From assembly GCF_021730435.1 (NCBI RefSeq), contig NZ_JABWGX010000009.1, positions 98,795-162,794 on the forward strand: a DNA stretch of 64,000 bases, read 5' to 3'. Position numbers and translations under genes: made by a program. Numbering within the stretch: the first letter of the stretch is position 1; every line of letters starts with the position of its first letter. This document shows, piece by piece, positions 54,874 to 64,000 of the stretch. Below the pieces are notes generated by a model, which worked only from the letters and a program-made list of their open reading frames with translations, did not search any database and had not been told where the DNA came from. This DNA comes from Xanthobacter agilis. Lineage in GTDB: Bacteria > Pseudomonadota > Alphaproteobacteria > Rhizobiales > Xanthobacteraceae.

Positions 54874-56655
54874 ATGTCTGCAATCAACGATGCTTTTCCG
54901 ATCGCTAGCGACATTCCGGCGCCCATGGTGTCAGGTGCGGGCGGGGGTGGAATCTTGTCTCGCTTCAGGATTCTCACGAAGATATTGATGGTTGTTGGTC
55001 TTCTGGCGGTGGTGGCGGTGGCCATCACGGTCATCGGGGTGAGCGCGCTGCGTGGTCTCAACGCCACGGCGCAGCAGATGAGCGAGATGTCGGATTCCGC
55101 CCTGACCGGTGCGCGACTTTCCATTGGCATTACTGCTCTCAGCCGGGGTGAATACAGGATTGCGATCGATCCCAGCGAACAAACCCGAAAGGACATTCTC
55201 AATCAGGTTGCGGTCGAGCAGGTGAATTTCCGTCAGCGGCTGGACCAATTGTCGGGAAGTCTCAGCGACGAGGCCGATCTTGAGCGCGTGAGGGAGATCC
55301 GCGCGCGGTTCGATACCTATTTGGAGTATTTGAAGGACACCGCTCAGACCGCTGAGAGGGTCCAGGATCAGCACGTCAGCGAGGCCACCGCAGTGTTGCG
55401 AGAGTCGGCGATCCGAGGCCGTGCGGCCGCCGAGGAGGTGCGCAAGAGCGTCGCGGCGCTGGTCGGCTCCCTTGATGAGAAGCGGAAGCAGTCGGTGGCA
55501 ACGACCGAGGCGGAATATCTGCGCTCCTCCACGCAGATGGTGGTTGGCGCCAGCCTGGGCGTCCTGGTGGCGCTGGTGGCTGGATACCTTATTGGCCAAT
55601 ACGGAATTTCCCGTCCTATTCGGGCTGTGGTCGCGGTGCTGCAGCAACTGGCCCGCGGTGATTTTTCAGCCGCGGTGGCGGGCGCGGACCGCGCCGATGA
55701 GGTGGGCGATGTGGCCCGCACGGCGCTGGTGTTCAAGCAGCATGGCGAGGAGAAGCTGCGGCTGGAGCGCGAGGCCGAGCAGGCCAAGCGCGACGCGGAG
55801 GCGGACAAGCGCGCCACCATGGAACGACTTGCCGCGAATTTCGAAGCTTCGGTGGGCGGTATCGTCGATATCGTGTCGTCGGCGGCCACGGAACTGGAGG
55901 CGGCGGCCCAGACCCTGACGGCCTCGACGGAAGAGACCTCGGCGCAGAGCGTCGCGATGGCCTCCGCTTCCGGCCAAGCCTCGACCAATGTGGAGACCGT
56001 GGCCGCCGCGGCCGAGGAATTGTCCAGCTCCATTTCCGAGATCGGGCGGCAGGTGGAGGAATCCGCGCGCATGGCCCGCGTGGCCGCCGCCGATTCGGTG
56101 GCGACCACCGGCAAGATGCACACCCTCTCGGCCGCCGCTGCCAGCATCGTCGCGGTGGTGGACCTCATCAGCGCCATTGCGCAGCAGACCAATCTGCTGG
56201 CCTTGAACGCGACCATCGAGGCGGCGCGCGCGGGTGACGCGGGCAAGGGCTTCGCTGTGGTCGCATCGGAGGTCAAGAGCCTGGCGGAGCAGACCGGGAA
56301 GGCGACCCAGCAGATCGCGGATCAAATTACCGCCATCCAGACATCGACCCGCGATTCGGTGGAGGCCATGGCCACCATCAACAAGGCCATCGACGACATC
56401 AACGGCGTATCGAGCCTCATCGCGGCGGCGGTGACCGAGCAGATGGCGGCGACCGGCGAAATCGCCCGCAATGTGCAGCAGGCGTCGCTTGGCACCCGGC
56501 AGGTTTCGGAGAGCATCGACAGTGTGAGCGTGGCCGCGCGGGATTCCGGCGCCGCGTCCAGCCAGGTGTTGTCATCGGCGGCGGAACTCGCCCGACAGTC
56601 CGAGCGCCTGCGCGGGGAAGTGGGCTCCTTCCTGTCGAACGTGCGCGCGGCCTGA
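54874..56655 (+). CDS. Transmembrane methyl-accepting chemotaxis protein
   Basis: 593 aa, ATG after GGGGGTGAAGTC. A first membrane helix ([18 protein letters not shown], ~residues 37-55), a four-helix-bundle periplasmic domain with [20 protein letters not shown], second membrane helix ([20 protein letters not shown], ~213-232), HAMP, and the cytoplasmic signalling hairpin containing [20 protein letters not shown]. It senses a periplasmic ligand and controls CheA. Ligand unknown. No che genes nearby. Confidence 0.95.
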   Translation: MSAINDAFPIASDIPAPMVSGAGGGGILSRFRILTKILMVVGLLAVVAVAITVIGVSALRGLNATAQQMSEMSDSALTGARLSIGITALSRGEYRIAIDPSEQTRKDILNQVAVEQVNFRQRLDQLSGSLSDEADLERVREIRARFDTYLEYLKDTAQTAERVQDQHVSEATAVLRESAIRGRAAAEEVRKSVAALVGSLDEKRKQSVATTEAEYLRSSTQMVVGASLGVLVALVAGYLIGQYGISRPIRAVVAVLQQLARGDFSAAVAGADRADEVGDVARTALVFKQHGEEKLRLEREAEQAKRDAEADKRATMERLAANFEASVGGIVDIVSSAATELEAAAQTLTASTEETSAQSVAMASASGQASTNVETVAAAAEELSSSISEIGRQVEESARMARVAAADSVATTGKMHTLSAAAASIVAVVDLISAIAQQTNLLALNATIEAARAGDAGKGFAVVASEVKSLAEQTGKATQQIADQITAIQTSTRDSVEAMATINKAIDDINGVSSLIAAAVTEQMAATGEIARNVQQASLGTRQVSESIDSVSVAARDSGAASSQVLSSAAELARQSERLRGEVGSFLSNVRAA

Positions 56656-57306
56656 GCCGCAAGCATACGGAAGGGGGCGCGACCCGTGCCTCCTTCCGCG
56701 AACCCAAGACGCGTCGGCCGGGATAGGGGCGTGAGAGCCGGGGCATGGGCCACGCCTGTCCTCACGAGGCAGCCGCGTTTGACGAACCGCGGAATCGGCA
56801 CGCGACAGCGGGGCCGACGTGGCGGTATCTTCAGTACGACGGGAGCGGGGTCCGTTGGCGCGGCTCCCGAAGTCGCTCCCTGATTATCGCCCGCCCACAC
56901 CGACCTTGGCGCCGGTCCACATGGTGTTCGGCCGCCGCATCCGCGACGCTCCGGCTGAACGGCTGCGGGGCAGGTGCCCCCTTGTTCCCGGCCCTTCCAG
57001 TCCGGGAACATGGGTCGCGGTCCCTGGTTGCGGACTTTCGGAAGAACGCCCCGCGTTGGTCGCATCCGCTCTTGATGTGCGGTCATTCCCGCGCGGCTCG
57101 GAGCGCAAAGGAGCCAACCGTGTTCGGAGCCGTCCGTTCGCGGCCGTCCCCCTCGGTCCAAATCAAGTACAGGTCGGCCGGAGGTCGCCGCGCTTTAGCC
57201 AGCCTCCCGCGTGGGGCGCGATGATCCGGCGTTGATCCCGGCGGCGGCAATCCGCCCGGAGGCGATGTGCCTTGAGGCCCCTCGGCGCCGCTGCCGGGGC
57301 CTGCGC
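56656..57306. other. Intergenic region between convergent chemoreceptors
   Basis: 651 bp. An imperfect stem (CGGAAGG 56668-56674 with CCTTCCG 56692-56698) follows the first receptor stop and may end its transcript. Overlapping open frames on both strands lack recognised domains and I call them noncoding. Confidence 0.45.
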
Positions 57307-58920
57307 TCACTGGAGCATCGGCGGCTCGATGCCCTTCGCGGCGCGATGGTGGGCCTGGAGATCGGCGGCGAGCAGATCCAGAATGCGCTGCACCTCATGG
57401 CTCGCTGTGTTGAGCGCTTCCAGGGCCTGCAGGGCCTCGTCGGGCCGCCTCTCCTCGTGGTGCCGAAGCGCGAGCTGAGCTGCGGCGTGCACCTGCTTAT
57501 GCGGCTCGACCAGGGAGGCGAACGTCGGCAGCCGCCGGATTTCGGGGATATTCACGGCCTCGTACCACTTGCCCAGGCGGCAGTGCTGGTGATCAGGCAC
57601 CTCGTGCGCGTGCCATTCGGCGTGGCCCATCAGCACGTCCACCACATGCTTCTTGAAGAGCACATGGTCGATCTTGGCCATTTCGCACAGGGCCACGGGG
57701 GAGTCCGCGTTGAACCAGTCGCGCGCGGAGTTGGAGAAGCGGTCGTTGCTGCTCTGGAGGCTCGATGCCATGCGCATCAGCATCTTCTCGTTGTCGGTCG
57801 AGAGGTCGGCGCTCTGGCACACGCGGGCGCCGATCTCCTCGCTGGCGATCTTCTGCTGGGTCAGGACGGAGGCAATGGCATCCGTGCTGCGGGCGACGGT
57901 GTTCACGGTGCCGTCGATGGCGGCCACCGCGGCGGAGACCTGCTCGATGTCCTGCATGCTGGCGGCCACCGCCTCCTCGGAGCGGGCCATGGCTTCGCCC
58001 ATGCGGGTGATGACCAAGCGCATGCCATCGACGCGCTTGCCAATCTCCTCGGTGGCGGCACCGGTCTGGTTGGCGAGGGCCTTCACCTCCTGGGCGACAA
58101 TGGCGAAGCCCTTTCCGGCCTCGCCGGCGCGCGCCGCCTCGATGGTGGCATTGAGGGCGAGCAGGTTGGTTTGCTTGGCGATGGTGTCGATGCCCTTCAG
58201 CACGTCGGCGATCTGGTCGAACGCGGCCACCAGCTCGATGGACCGCTTGCGGGTCTCGTCCGTTGCATCGCTGATGGCGACGGTGGTCGCGCGCAGGTTT
58301 TCCACCGCGCCTGTTGCCTCATTCGAGGCGTGGCTCGCATTTTGCGCGTCGCCGAAGGCCTCGTTGCTGGAGCGCGCGATTTCCTCGATGCTGGTCACGA
58401 GCTCGCTCACGGCGGAGGCCACGCTTTGCGCGCCTTCCGTGGTCCGGCGCGTGTTGCGCGTGAGCGTGGCCAGCTCAATGGACACCTCGTTCACATTGGC
58501 AACGGTGTCCGCGAGATTCTTCAGGTTCCTAAGGTCGCGCTGATGGGCGTCCTCGATGATCTTCCGGGACAGGGCGCGCACGGCGACCGTGCTTTCCACC
58601 GCCGCGACCGCCGAGGCGAAGCGGCGCCCTACGGTCTTGAGCGCCGCGGCGCGGCCCGGAATGAACACCTGCTTCGAATAGCGCAGGCAGGTATGTTCCA
58701 TGGCCACGTCGAGAGCGTCCAGGAGCACATTCGCCGCCAGCCCGTCGTCGAGCAGGCGTTCGACCGATGCGTTGGAGGGCGCGCGATAAAGACCGGCGAT
58801 GGCCTCGCTCACCCGGACGGCGAGCTGTGGCTCCATGTTGGCGGTGGCCGCGGCGATGCCCATGGCGATCTCGGGCGCACCTGCGGTTGAATCATAGGAA
58901 GAATGGAGGATGGCGGACAT
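57307..58920 (-). CDS. Soluble chemoreceptor with C-terminal CZB domain
   Basis: 537 aa without membrane segments. N-terminal ~140 residues form a helical module, then the conserved signalling hairpin ([20 protein letters not shown]) and, after residue ~400, a chemoreceptor zinc-binding domain: [31 protein letters not shown] and [11 protein letters not shown] provide the His/Cys ligands. CZB domains sense zinc or oxidants such as hypochlorous acid in known proteins. It is cytoplasmic and convergent with the membrane receptor. Confidence 0.92.
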   Translation of the reverse strand: MSAILHSSYDSTAGAPEIAMGIAAATANMEPQLAVRVSEAIAGLYRAPSNASVERLLDDGLAANVLLDALDVAMEHTCLRYSKQVFIPGRAAALKTVGRRFASAVAAVESTVAVRALSRKIIEDAHQRDLRNLKNLADTVANVNEVSIELATLTRNTRRTTEGAQSVASAVSELVTSIEEIARSSNEAFGDAQNASHASNEATGAVENLRATTVAISDATDETRKRSIELVAAFDQIADVLKGIDTIAKQTNLLALNATIEAARAGEAGKGFAIVAQEVKALANQTGAATEEIGKRVDGMRLVITRMGEAMARSEEAVAASMQDIEQVSAAVAAIDGTVNTVARSTDAIASVLTQQKIASEEIGARVCQSADLSTDNEKMLMRMASSLQSSNDRFSNSARDWFNADSPVALCEMAKIDHVLFKKHVVDVLMGHAEWHAHEVPDHQHCRLGKWYEAVNIPEIRRLPTFASLVEPHKQVHAAAQLALRHHEERRPDEALQALEALNTASHEVQRILDLLAADLQAHHRAAKGIEPPMLQ

Positions 58921-59325
58921 GAGGCGCTCCCGTTTTCGTTAGCGTGGTCTTTTCCTCGCGAGGGCATTGACGATTCGCGGAAAGCCCACAAACTTTCGTT
59001 CTCTCTTCTATGCCGTGATCGGGGTGTGAAACGCCTCCGGAATTTCCCTATTTCGCGATGGGGTTTACGGCTGTGGACAGACCATCGGAGCGGTCAATGT
59101 CAGGCGCCGCCGGCACTTCGCCGAGGTTGCGCGCTGCAGTGCCGGTCGGAGGGGCCGGTTGCGGTCTGGGCTGATATGACCCTGCGGCATGGCCCGTTGC
59201 CCCGACAGAGGGTTCGTAAGCCACCGCCCATCGTGGCGGCAGAGGTTTCAGGCGTGGGTAGCCGATCCTTGTCGCGGACTATCCCCGGCGCGGCGACGCC
59301 GGCGGCCGGTGCGCGGCGCGCGTTC
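58921..59325. other. Intergenic region, no gene seen
   Basis: 405 bp between the CZB receptor start and the HlyD end. The AT-rich patch at 58930-59060 should hold the receptor promoter; nothing else was recognised. Confidence 0.5.
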
Positions 59326-60891
59326 TCATCGCTCGCGCATGGCTCTGGAACCGACGTCGACGAGGGGGGAGAACAGGTATTCGAGAATGCGGCGCTCGCC
59401 GGTCTTGACCTCGGCCTGGGCGGTCATGCCCGGCGAGAGGGGCACCGCCACGCCATCGACGACGATGGATTGGCTGTCGAGGGCGATGGTGACCGGGAAC
59501 ACCAGGTTCTGCATGGCCTGGGTGCCGCCAACGCCCTTGGTGCGCGGGGCGGTTGTGGGGGAGCTGAGGCTTTGCTCCACGTCGGGTGAGGAGACCGCAT
59601 CATGGGCGACGCGCACCACCGTGCCTGAGAGGGTGCCGAAGCGGGTGAAGGGGAAGGAATCGATCTTCACCACCGCCGGTGCCCCTTCATGCACGAAACC
59701 GATGTCGCGGTTGGGCATGTAGACTTCCAGTTCCAGCCGCGAGCCCTTGGGCACGATTCGCAGCACCTCTTCCCCGGAGGTCACCACCTGCCCGGCACCG
59801 ATGACGGCAAGCGCGGTGACCGTTCCGGCGATGGGGGCGGTGATGGTCATCTGTTCCAGCCGTGCCCGCGCCTTGGCGAGGCGCTGGTGGGTCTCCTCGA
59901 TCTGGCGCTCCACGTCGGCCAGGCGCTGCGCATTTTCGGCGACGAAGGCGCTTTTCGCGCTCGCCCGGTTCTGGTCGATCACGTCCAGCGCGGCGTGCAC
60001 CTCCGCGAGCTGGCCTTCCTGGACCCGCAGATTGACGCCCTGGGTCTGGCGCACCTCCTGGGCATCCAGCAATTGCGCCTTGGAGCCGACCGCCCGCTCC
60101 ATCAGCTCCGTGCGCATGCCGATGCGGGTGTCCTGGGTCGCGAGCAGCTCGCGCTGGGCGTCGATGGTGGCCTTCAGGCGCTCCTCTTCGGCCAGCTTTT
60201 GCACGCGCTGGGCGTCGAGCGTCAGGATCTGGGTGGCCAGACGGTCCACGTCGCCTTTCAGCACGCGGGTTTCGCGGTCCCGCACCGTTTGCGGGATCTC
60301 GTCGTCCCAGTGCGGCACCTCGGCCGGCGCGCCCTGTTCCACCGCCGCCAGCACCGCCCGTCGCCGCAGGGCTTCGCCTTTGAACGACTGGAGCGCCGAC
60401 GCAAGCCCCGCCTCGTCCGCCTGCGCTTCGCGTGGATCGAGGCGGATCAGCAGCGCCCCCGCCGCGACCTGCTGGCCGTCCCTCACGTCGACGGCCTCCA
60501 CGCGTCCCCCGTCGAGCGGCTGCACCACCTTCACCCGCCCGGTGGGCTGGATCTTGCCGCCGGCCACCGCCATCACGTCCACCTTGCCCACCCAGCTCCA
60601 CGCCAGGGCGATCAGGGCGAGGGCGCAGATGCTGATGAGCAGGGTGAGGCGGATGGGGGAGGGTGGGGTGTCGAGAATCTCCAGTGCCGCCGGCAGGAAC
60701 TCCCGGTCCGCCCCCTTGCGCGGCGCGCCCTTGGCCGGACGGCGCGGCGCGGCGCCGGCAGATGTACTCTTGGTAGACGGACTCTCGGCAGATGTGCTCT
60801 GGGCGGGCGGGCTCTCGGTGGGCGCTCTCTCGGTGGGCAGGCGTGTGGTGGGCGGGGTCCCGGTGGGAGCGGCGTTGGCCGGCGTGCTCAT
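59326..60891 (-). CDS. Type I secretion membrane-fusion protein (HlyD family)
   Basis: 521 aa from ATG 60891, overlapping the ABC gene stop by 4 bp. Cytoplasmic tail of ~60 residues with pentapeptide repeats, one membrane helix (LTLLISICALALIALAWSWV), lipoyl-like halves (VVQPLDGGRVEAVDVRDGQQ and ITAPIAGTVTALAVIGAGQV), a long coiled coil (~150-330) and a C-terminal beta-barrel. It bridges the inner-membrane ABC to an outer-membrane TolC. No TolC is in view. Confidence 0.93.
   Translation of the reverse strand: MSTPANAAPTGTPPTTRLPTERAPTESPPAQSTSAESPSTKSTSAGAAPRRPAKGAPRKGADREFLPAALEILDTPPSPIRLTLLISICALALIALAWSWVGKVDVMAVAGGKIQPTGRVKVVQPLDGGRVEAVDVRDGQQVAAGALLIRLDPREAQADEAGLASALQSFKGEALRRRAVLAAVEQGAPAEVPHWDDEIPQTVRDRETRVLKGDVDRLATQILTLDAQRVQKLAEEERLKATIDAQRELLATQDTRIGMRTELMERAVGSKAQLLDAQEVRQTQGVNLRVQEGQLAEVHAALDVIDQNRASAKSAFVAENAQRLADVERQIEETHQRLAKARARLEQMTITAPIAGTVTALAVIGAGQVVTSGEEVLRIVPKGSRLELEVYMPNRDIGFVHEGAPAVVKIDSFPFTRFGTLSGTVVRVAHDAVSSPDVEQSLSSPTTAPRTKGVGGTQAMQNLVFPVTIALDSQSIVVDGVAVPLSPGMTAQAEVKTGERRILEYLFSPLVDVGSRAMRER
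60758..60877 (-). repeat. 15-bp degenerate repeats encoding HlyD N-tail pentapeptides
   Basis: About eight in-frame 15-bp units (60758, 60773, 60788, 60803, 60818, 60833, 60848, 60863), variants of a GxGGGCGxxCTCTCG type, encode a T/S/A-P-rich pentapeptide series in the HlyD cytoplasmic tail. Confidence 0.75.
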
Positions 60892-63059
60892 TGCGAACTC
60901 CTCGCCGTCTGCATCGCCCACAGGCGCGCATAAAGCCCGTTTGGACGCGCCAGCAGCTCGTCGTGGGTGCCGACCTCCACCACCCGGCCGTCGATCATGC
61001 CGATGATGCGGTTGCAGTCGCGCACCGCCGCGAGGCGGTGGGCGATGATGAGCACGGTGCGGCCATGCACGATATGGCGCATGTTGGCCTGGATCACCCG
61101 CTCGCTCTCATAGTCGAGGGCGCTGGTCGCCTCGTCCAGGATCAGGATCGGCGGATTGGTGGCCAGCGCGCGGGCGATGGCGATGCGCTGGCGCTGCCCG
61201 CCCGACAGATTGGCGCCGCGCTCCTCGATCACCGTGTCGTAGCCCTCCGGCATGCGGGCGACAAATTCGTCCACTCCGGCGAGCCGGGCGATCGCCATCA
61301 CCCTGGCGCGGGGCATCGCCGGATCGGCCAGGGCGATGTTTTCGTGCACGGTGCGGTTGAACAGCAAGTTTTCCTGAAGCACCACCCCGATGTGCCGCCG
61401 GAGCCAGGACGGGTCGGCCTGGGACAGGTCGCTGCCGTCCAGCAGCACCTGTCCTTCACTCGGCAAATAGAAGCGCTGCACCAGTTTCGTGAGGGTGGAC
61501 TTGCCCGAGCCGGAAGGGCCGACGATGCCGATCACCTCCCCCGGCCGGATGCCGAGCGAGACATGCTTCAGCACGTCCGGCAGGCCGGGCCGGTAGCGGA
61601 ACGTCACGTTGCGCAATTCGATGGCGCCGCGCGGCGGCGGCGGGGCCGAGCGGGTCGCCGGCATACGCTCGGGCGGCGTGTTGAGGATGTCGCCCAGGCG
61701 CTCCACCGACACTTGAACCTGCTGGAAGTCCTGGAAAATCTGCGACAGGCGCAGCACCGGCTGGGCCACCTGGGAGGCGATCATGTTGAAGGCGATGAGC
61801 TGGCCGATGGTGAGGTCGCCCTCCATGACCGCCTTGGCGCCGAAGAACAGGATGAAGGCCGTGGACAGCTTCGACACATATTGGATGGCATTCTGGCCGA
61901 GCGACGCGAGCTGGGTCGCGCTGAACGAGGTCGTCACATAGGCGGCGAGGCGTTCCTCCCACTCGTTTTGCACGATGGGTTCCACCGCCGCCGCCTTCAC
62001 GGTCTGGATGCCGACGACGGTTTCCACCAGGAACTGCTGGCTGAGGGCCCCGCGATCGAACTTCTCCTTGATCTTGGTCAAGAGCAGCGGGCGCACCGCC
62101 AAGCTGATGAGAAGATAAAGCGGAATGGTCGCAAGCACGACCAGGGTCAGCCATGTGCTGTAAAGAAACAGAACGGCGATGAAGATGAGGGCGAACAGGC
62201 AGTCGAGGACGGCGAACAGGCCCTGACCGGTGAGGAAGGAGCGGATGGTCTCCAGCTCCCGCACCCGCGCCACGGTCTGGCCCGCCGAACGGGTCTCGAA
62301 ATAGCCCACCGGCAACCGCAGCAGGTGCTGGAACAGGCGTTGCCCCAGCTCCACGTCGATGCGGTTGGTGGTGTGCGAGAGCGCATAGGTGCGTAGGTAT
62401 TGGAGGATCACATCGAAGGCGCCGATGATAACGAGGCCCACCACCAGGACGGTGAGGGTGGACATGCCCTGGTGCGCCAGCACCTTGTCGACCACCACCT
62501 GGAAAAACAAAGGGGTCACCAGCGCGAACAGCTGGATGAACAAGGACGCCAGGAGCACATGGCCGAGGGCTGAGCGGTAACGCCAGATGGAGGGCAGGAA
62601 CCAGGCAAAGCCGAAGGTCTCGGGTGCGGCGCCGGCGCCGCGGAAGCGGCGGGTGACGCGCAGGGCCATGGGCGCCAGGGCGGCGGCGGCCTCGGCACCG
62701 TCCAAGGCGGTTTCCACCCGGCTCACCGGATCGATAATGCGGTATCGCCCATCGGGCAGACGCCCACCGAAGACGCGGAAGGCGCCGTCCTTGTTCTGGA
62801 GGATCGAGGGCGCCGGCAGGCCGGCGAGGCCATCCGGCAGCTTCAGGCGGCCGATGGCGGCCTTGAGGCCCAGCAGGCGCGCCGCCCGCACCACATGCTC
62901 CGCGTCCGCCACGCGTCCACTGCCCAGAGCCAGGTCGCGGCGCAGCGCCTGCGCCTCGGCCGGGATGCGGAAAAAGGCGGCGATGCCGCACAAGGCGATC
63001 AGTCCGCCATCGGCGGGCTCCTGGGCCACGATCGCGTCGGGCGAAGAGCGGGAGTTCAT
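60888..63059 (-). CDS. Type I secretion ABC exporter (HlyB-like, C39-like domain)
   Basis: 723 aa from ATG 63059 after GGATGG; in-frame upstream ATGs at 63071 and 63146 are possible. An N-terminal peptidase-C39-like domain (GLIALCGIAAFFRIPAEAQA) appears to lack the catalytic Cys/His arrangement (a HlyB-type docking domain), then six membrane helices, Walker A GPSGSGKSTLTKLVQRF, NLSGGQRQRIAIARAL and ILILDEATSALDYESE. It energises export of an unknown protein with the HlyD partner. Confidence 0.92.
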   Translation of the reverse strand: MNSRSSPDAIVAQEPADGGLIALCGIAAFFRIPAEAQALRRDLALGSGRVADAEHVVRAARLLGLKAAIGRLKLPDGLAGLPAPSILQNKDGAFRVFGGRLPDGRYRIIDPVSRVETALDGAEAAAALAPMALRVTRRFRGAGAAPETFGFAWFLPSIWRYRSALGHVLLASLFIQLFALVTPLFFQVVVDKVLAHQGMSTLTVLVVGLVIIGAFDVILQYLRTYALSHTTNRIDVELGQRLFQHLLRLPVGYFETRSAGQTVARVRELETIRSFLTGQGLFAVLDCLFALIFIAVLFLYSTWLTLVVLATIPLYLLISLAVRPLLLTKIKEKFDRGALSQQFLVETVVGIQTVKAAAVEPIVQNEWEERLAAYVTTSFSATQLASLGQNAIQYVSKLSTAFILFFGAKAVMEGDLTIGQLIAFNMIASQVAQPVLRLSQIFQDFQQVQVSVERLGDILNTPPERMPATRSAPPPPRGAIELRNVTFRYRPGLPDVLKHVSLGIRPGEVIGIVGPSGSGKSTLTKLVQRFYLPSEGQVLLDGSDLSQADPSWLRRHIGVVLQENLLFNRTVHENIALADPAMPRARVMAIARLAGVDEFVARMPEGYDTVIEERGANLSGGQRQRIAIARALATNPPILILDEATSALDYESERVIQANMRHIVHGRTVLIIAHRLAAVRDCNRIIGMIDGRVVEVGTHDELLARPNGLYARLWAMQTARSSQ

Positions 63060-63156
63060 GACGCCATCCATCCTTCGTCGGCCGCTACCGGACGGCACAA
63101 GATCGCCGGCCGTCGGGCCGTCGGCGCGCGGTGCGCGGTGCTCCATTCCAAGCTCA

Positions 63157-64000
63157 TCATGAGATTATCGCCCTCTCGGTGACCTTATCATGCCGCCGAG
63201 TCATCCTCAGAAGTCCCAGCTTGGCCAGCCATGCGAGCAGCCGCAGGGCGTGGGCGTGGCGATCGGGCGCTATTCCGGCAACAAGTGTCGCCGCTGGGGC
63301 TGGCCCTTCGGCGGCGGCGGCGAGGATGGTTTGCAGCTCGTCCGCCGTCGGGCGGACCATATCGGCGAAATTCACCATCTTGAGGCCGAGCGCGGCGCGC
63401 GCACGGGCCTGGGCGTGCGCGGCATCGACTTCCGCCAGCTCGAGAACGGTGTCGGCGCGCAGGGCATGGGTGGGGTAGGCCGCGAACGCGGTGAAGGGGT
63501 CGGGCCGTGCCGGCCAGGAGCACGGCGCGGCGGGGGCGATGGCGCGATGGGCATTCCGGACCTCTTCCAGCTCGCGCCACAGGCGCTCGTAGCGGGGGAT
63601 GATCGCCGACCAGTCGTAGATGTCCCGCGCCCGGGCGCGCCCGGCCTCCCCCATGCGCCGTCGCAGCTCGGGCGCGGTGAAGAGGGTGTGGAAGGCCTGC
63701 GCCGCCGCTTCCACGTCCACCGCCACCACTGCGGAGGTGAGCCCGCAATAGACGTCGTAGCTGTCGAGCCCCAGCGCATGGCGGGCGGCAAGATCCTGGC
63801 CGAGGCCGGGCGCCGGCATCAGGGTGGGGATGCGGAAGCCGTCGATGCCGTCGCGTACGGTGTCGCGATAGCCGTCCCAATCGCTCACCACCACCGGCAA
63901 CCCCGCCGCCATGGCCTCGACCGGCGTCAGCCCGAAGGTCTCCTGAATGTTGTCGGAGAGGGAGCAGAACACGTCCGCCGCCGCCCAGGCGGCGCGCCGC
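63157..64000 (-). CDS. Glycosyltransferase (GT4-like), truncated by window end
   Basis: At least 281 aa, open at the window edge; the N-terminus lies beyond 64000. The C-terminal GT-B donor domain is visible: AADVFCSLSDNIQETFGLTP and VEAMAAGLPVVVSDWDGYRD with the EX7E-type glutamates for nucleotide-sugar binding. About 120 further residues follow the usual end. It probably modifies a polysaccharide or a secreted protein; it lies 97 bp upstream of the type I exporter in the same direction. Confidence 0.85.
   Translation of the reverse strand, partial: RRAAWAAADVFCSLSDNIQETFGLTPVEAMAAGLPVVVSDWDGYRDTVRDGIDGFRIPTLMPAPGLGQDLAARHALGLDSYDVYCGLTSAVVAVDVEAAAQAFHTLFTAPELRRRMGEAGRARARDIYDWSAIIPRYERLWRELEEVRNAHRAIAPAAPCSWPARPDPFTAFAAYPTHALRADTVLELAEVDAAHAQARARAALGLKMVNFADMVRPTADELQTILAAAAEGPAPAATLVAGIAPDRHAHALRLLAWLAKLGLLRMTRRHDKVTERAIIS

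Noticed and set aside
56745..57235. Small genes between the two chemoreceptors
   Set aside because: Several overlapping frames on both strands, none with a start site or known domain; typical of GC-rich noncoding DNA.

Overview
GC-rich (about two-thirds G+C) bacterial chromosome segment. The gene families (DUF1217, DUF3141, TRAP and Liv transporters, sigma-54 activator, IclR/MerR/TrmB regulators) and protein style suggest an alphaproteobacterium of the Hyphomicrobiales, perhaps Xanthobacteraceae. That placement is inferred from protein character only; no rRNA, tRNA or marker gene is present. About 45 intact protein genes, two pseudogenes and many regulatory sites were read. No CRISPR array, prophage or intact insertion sequence was seen.

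Region 1 (1-3.6 kb): the end of a MarR-like regulator, a flagellar-locus type DUF1217 protein with a poly-serine tail, a wrecked IS3-family transposase fragment, and a LuxR-type regulator. Region 2 (3.6-17 kb): an acetyl-phosphate, polyphosphate and proton-pump module on the plus strand: DUF3141/PhaC-like hydrolase, MaoC-phosphotransacetylase fusion, acetate kinase, H+-ATPase, PPK2 kinase, SLC13-type permease and a second H+-ATPase. Region 3 (17-22 kb): metal and redox defence: a Zn/Cd/Pb-type P-ATPase divergent from its MerR regulator with a textbook 19-bp-spacer promoter, a chromate transporter preceded by a perfect 11-bp-arm dyad, and a nitroreductase.

Region 4 (22.2-37.1 kb, all minus strand) is the most interesting part: a probable amine-catabolic regulon. 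A cytochrome P450, a [3Fe-4S]-type ferredoxin and a ferredoxin reductase are followed by two divergent glutamine-synthetase-family ligases, an aldehyde dehydrogenase, an APC permease, two class I glutamine amidotransferases (one PuuD-like), a PAS protein, a sigma-54 activator and a GABA-type aminotransferase. Three sequences matching the sigma-54 -24/-12 consensus precede gabT, the permease and the P450, and each has a related GCTGC-N6-GCAGC-like dyad upstream. This looks like a P450-initiated pathway, possibly for a cyclic or secondary amine, combined with Puu-like gamma-glutamylation. A PuuB-like flavin oxidase lies further on at 52-53.3 kb.

Region 5 (37.5-44.7 kb, plus strand): IclR regulator, TRAP transporter, cupin, and a MaoC/CitE/CaiB/MaoC set resembling C5-dicarboxylate (itaconate or mesaconate-like) CoA catabolism. 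Region 6 (44.8-51.3 kb, minus strand): TrmB-type regulator, nitrilase and a complete Liv-type ABC importer, suggesting uptake and hydrolysis of a nitrile or related compound. Region 7 (52-64 kb): the FAD oxidase, a decayed diguanylate cyclase, a membrane chemoreceptor, a soluble zinc-binding-type chemoreceptor, a type I secretion HlyD/HlyB pair with no substrate in view, and a glycosyltransferase cut by the window end.
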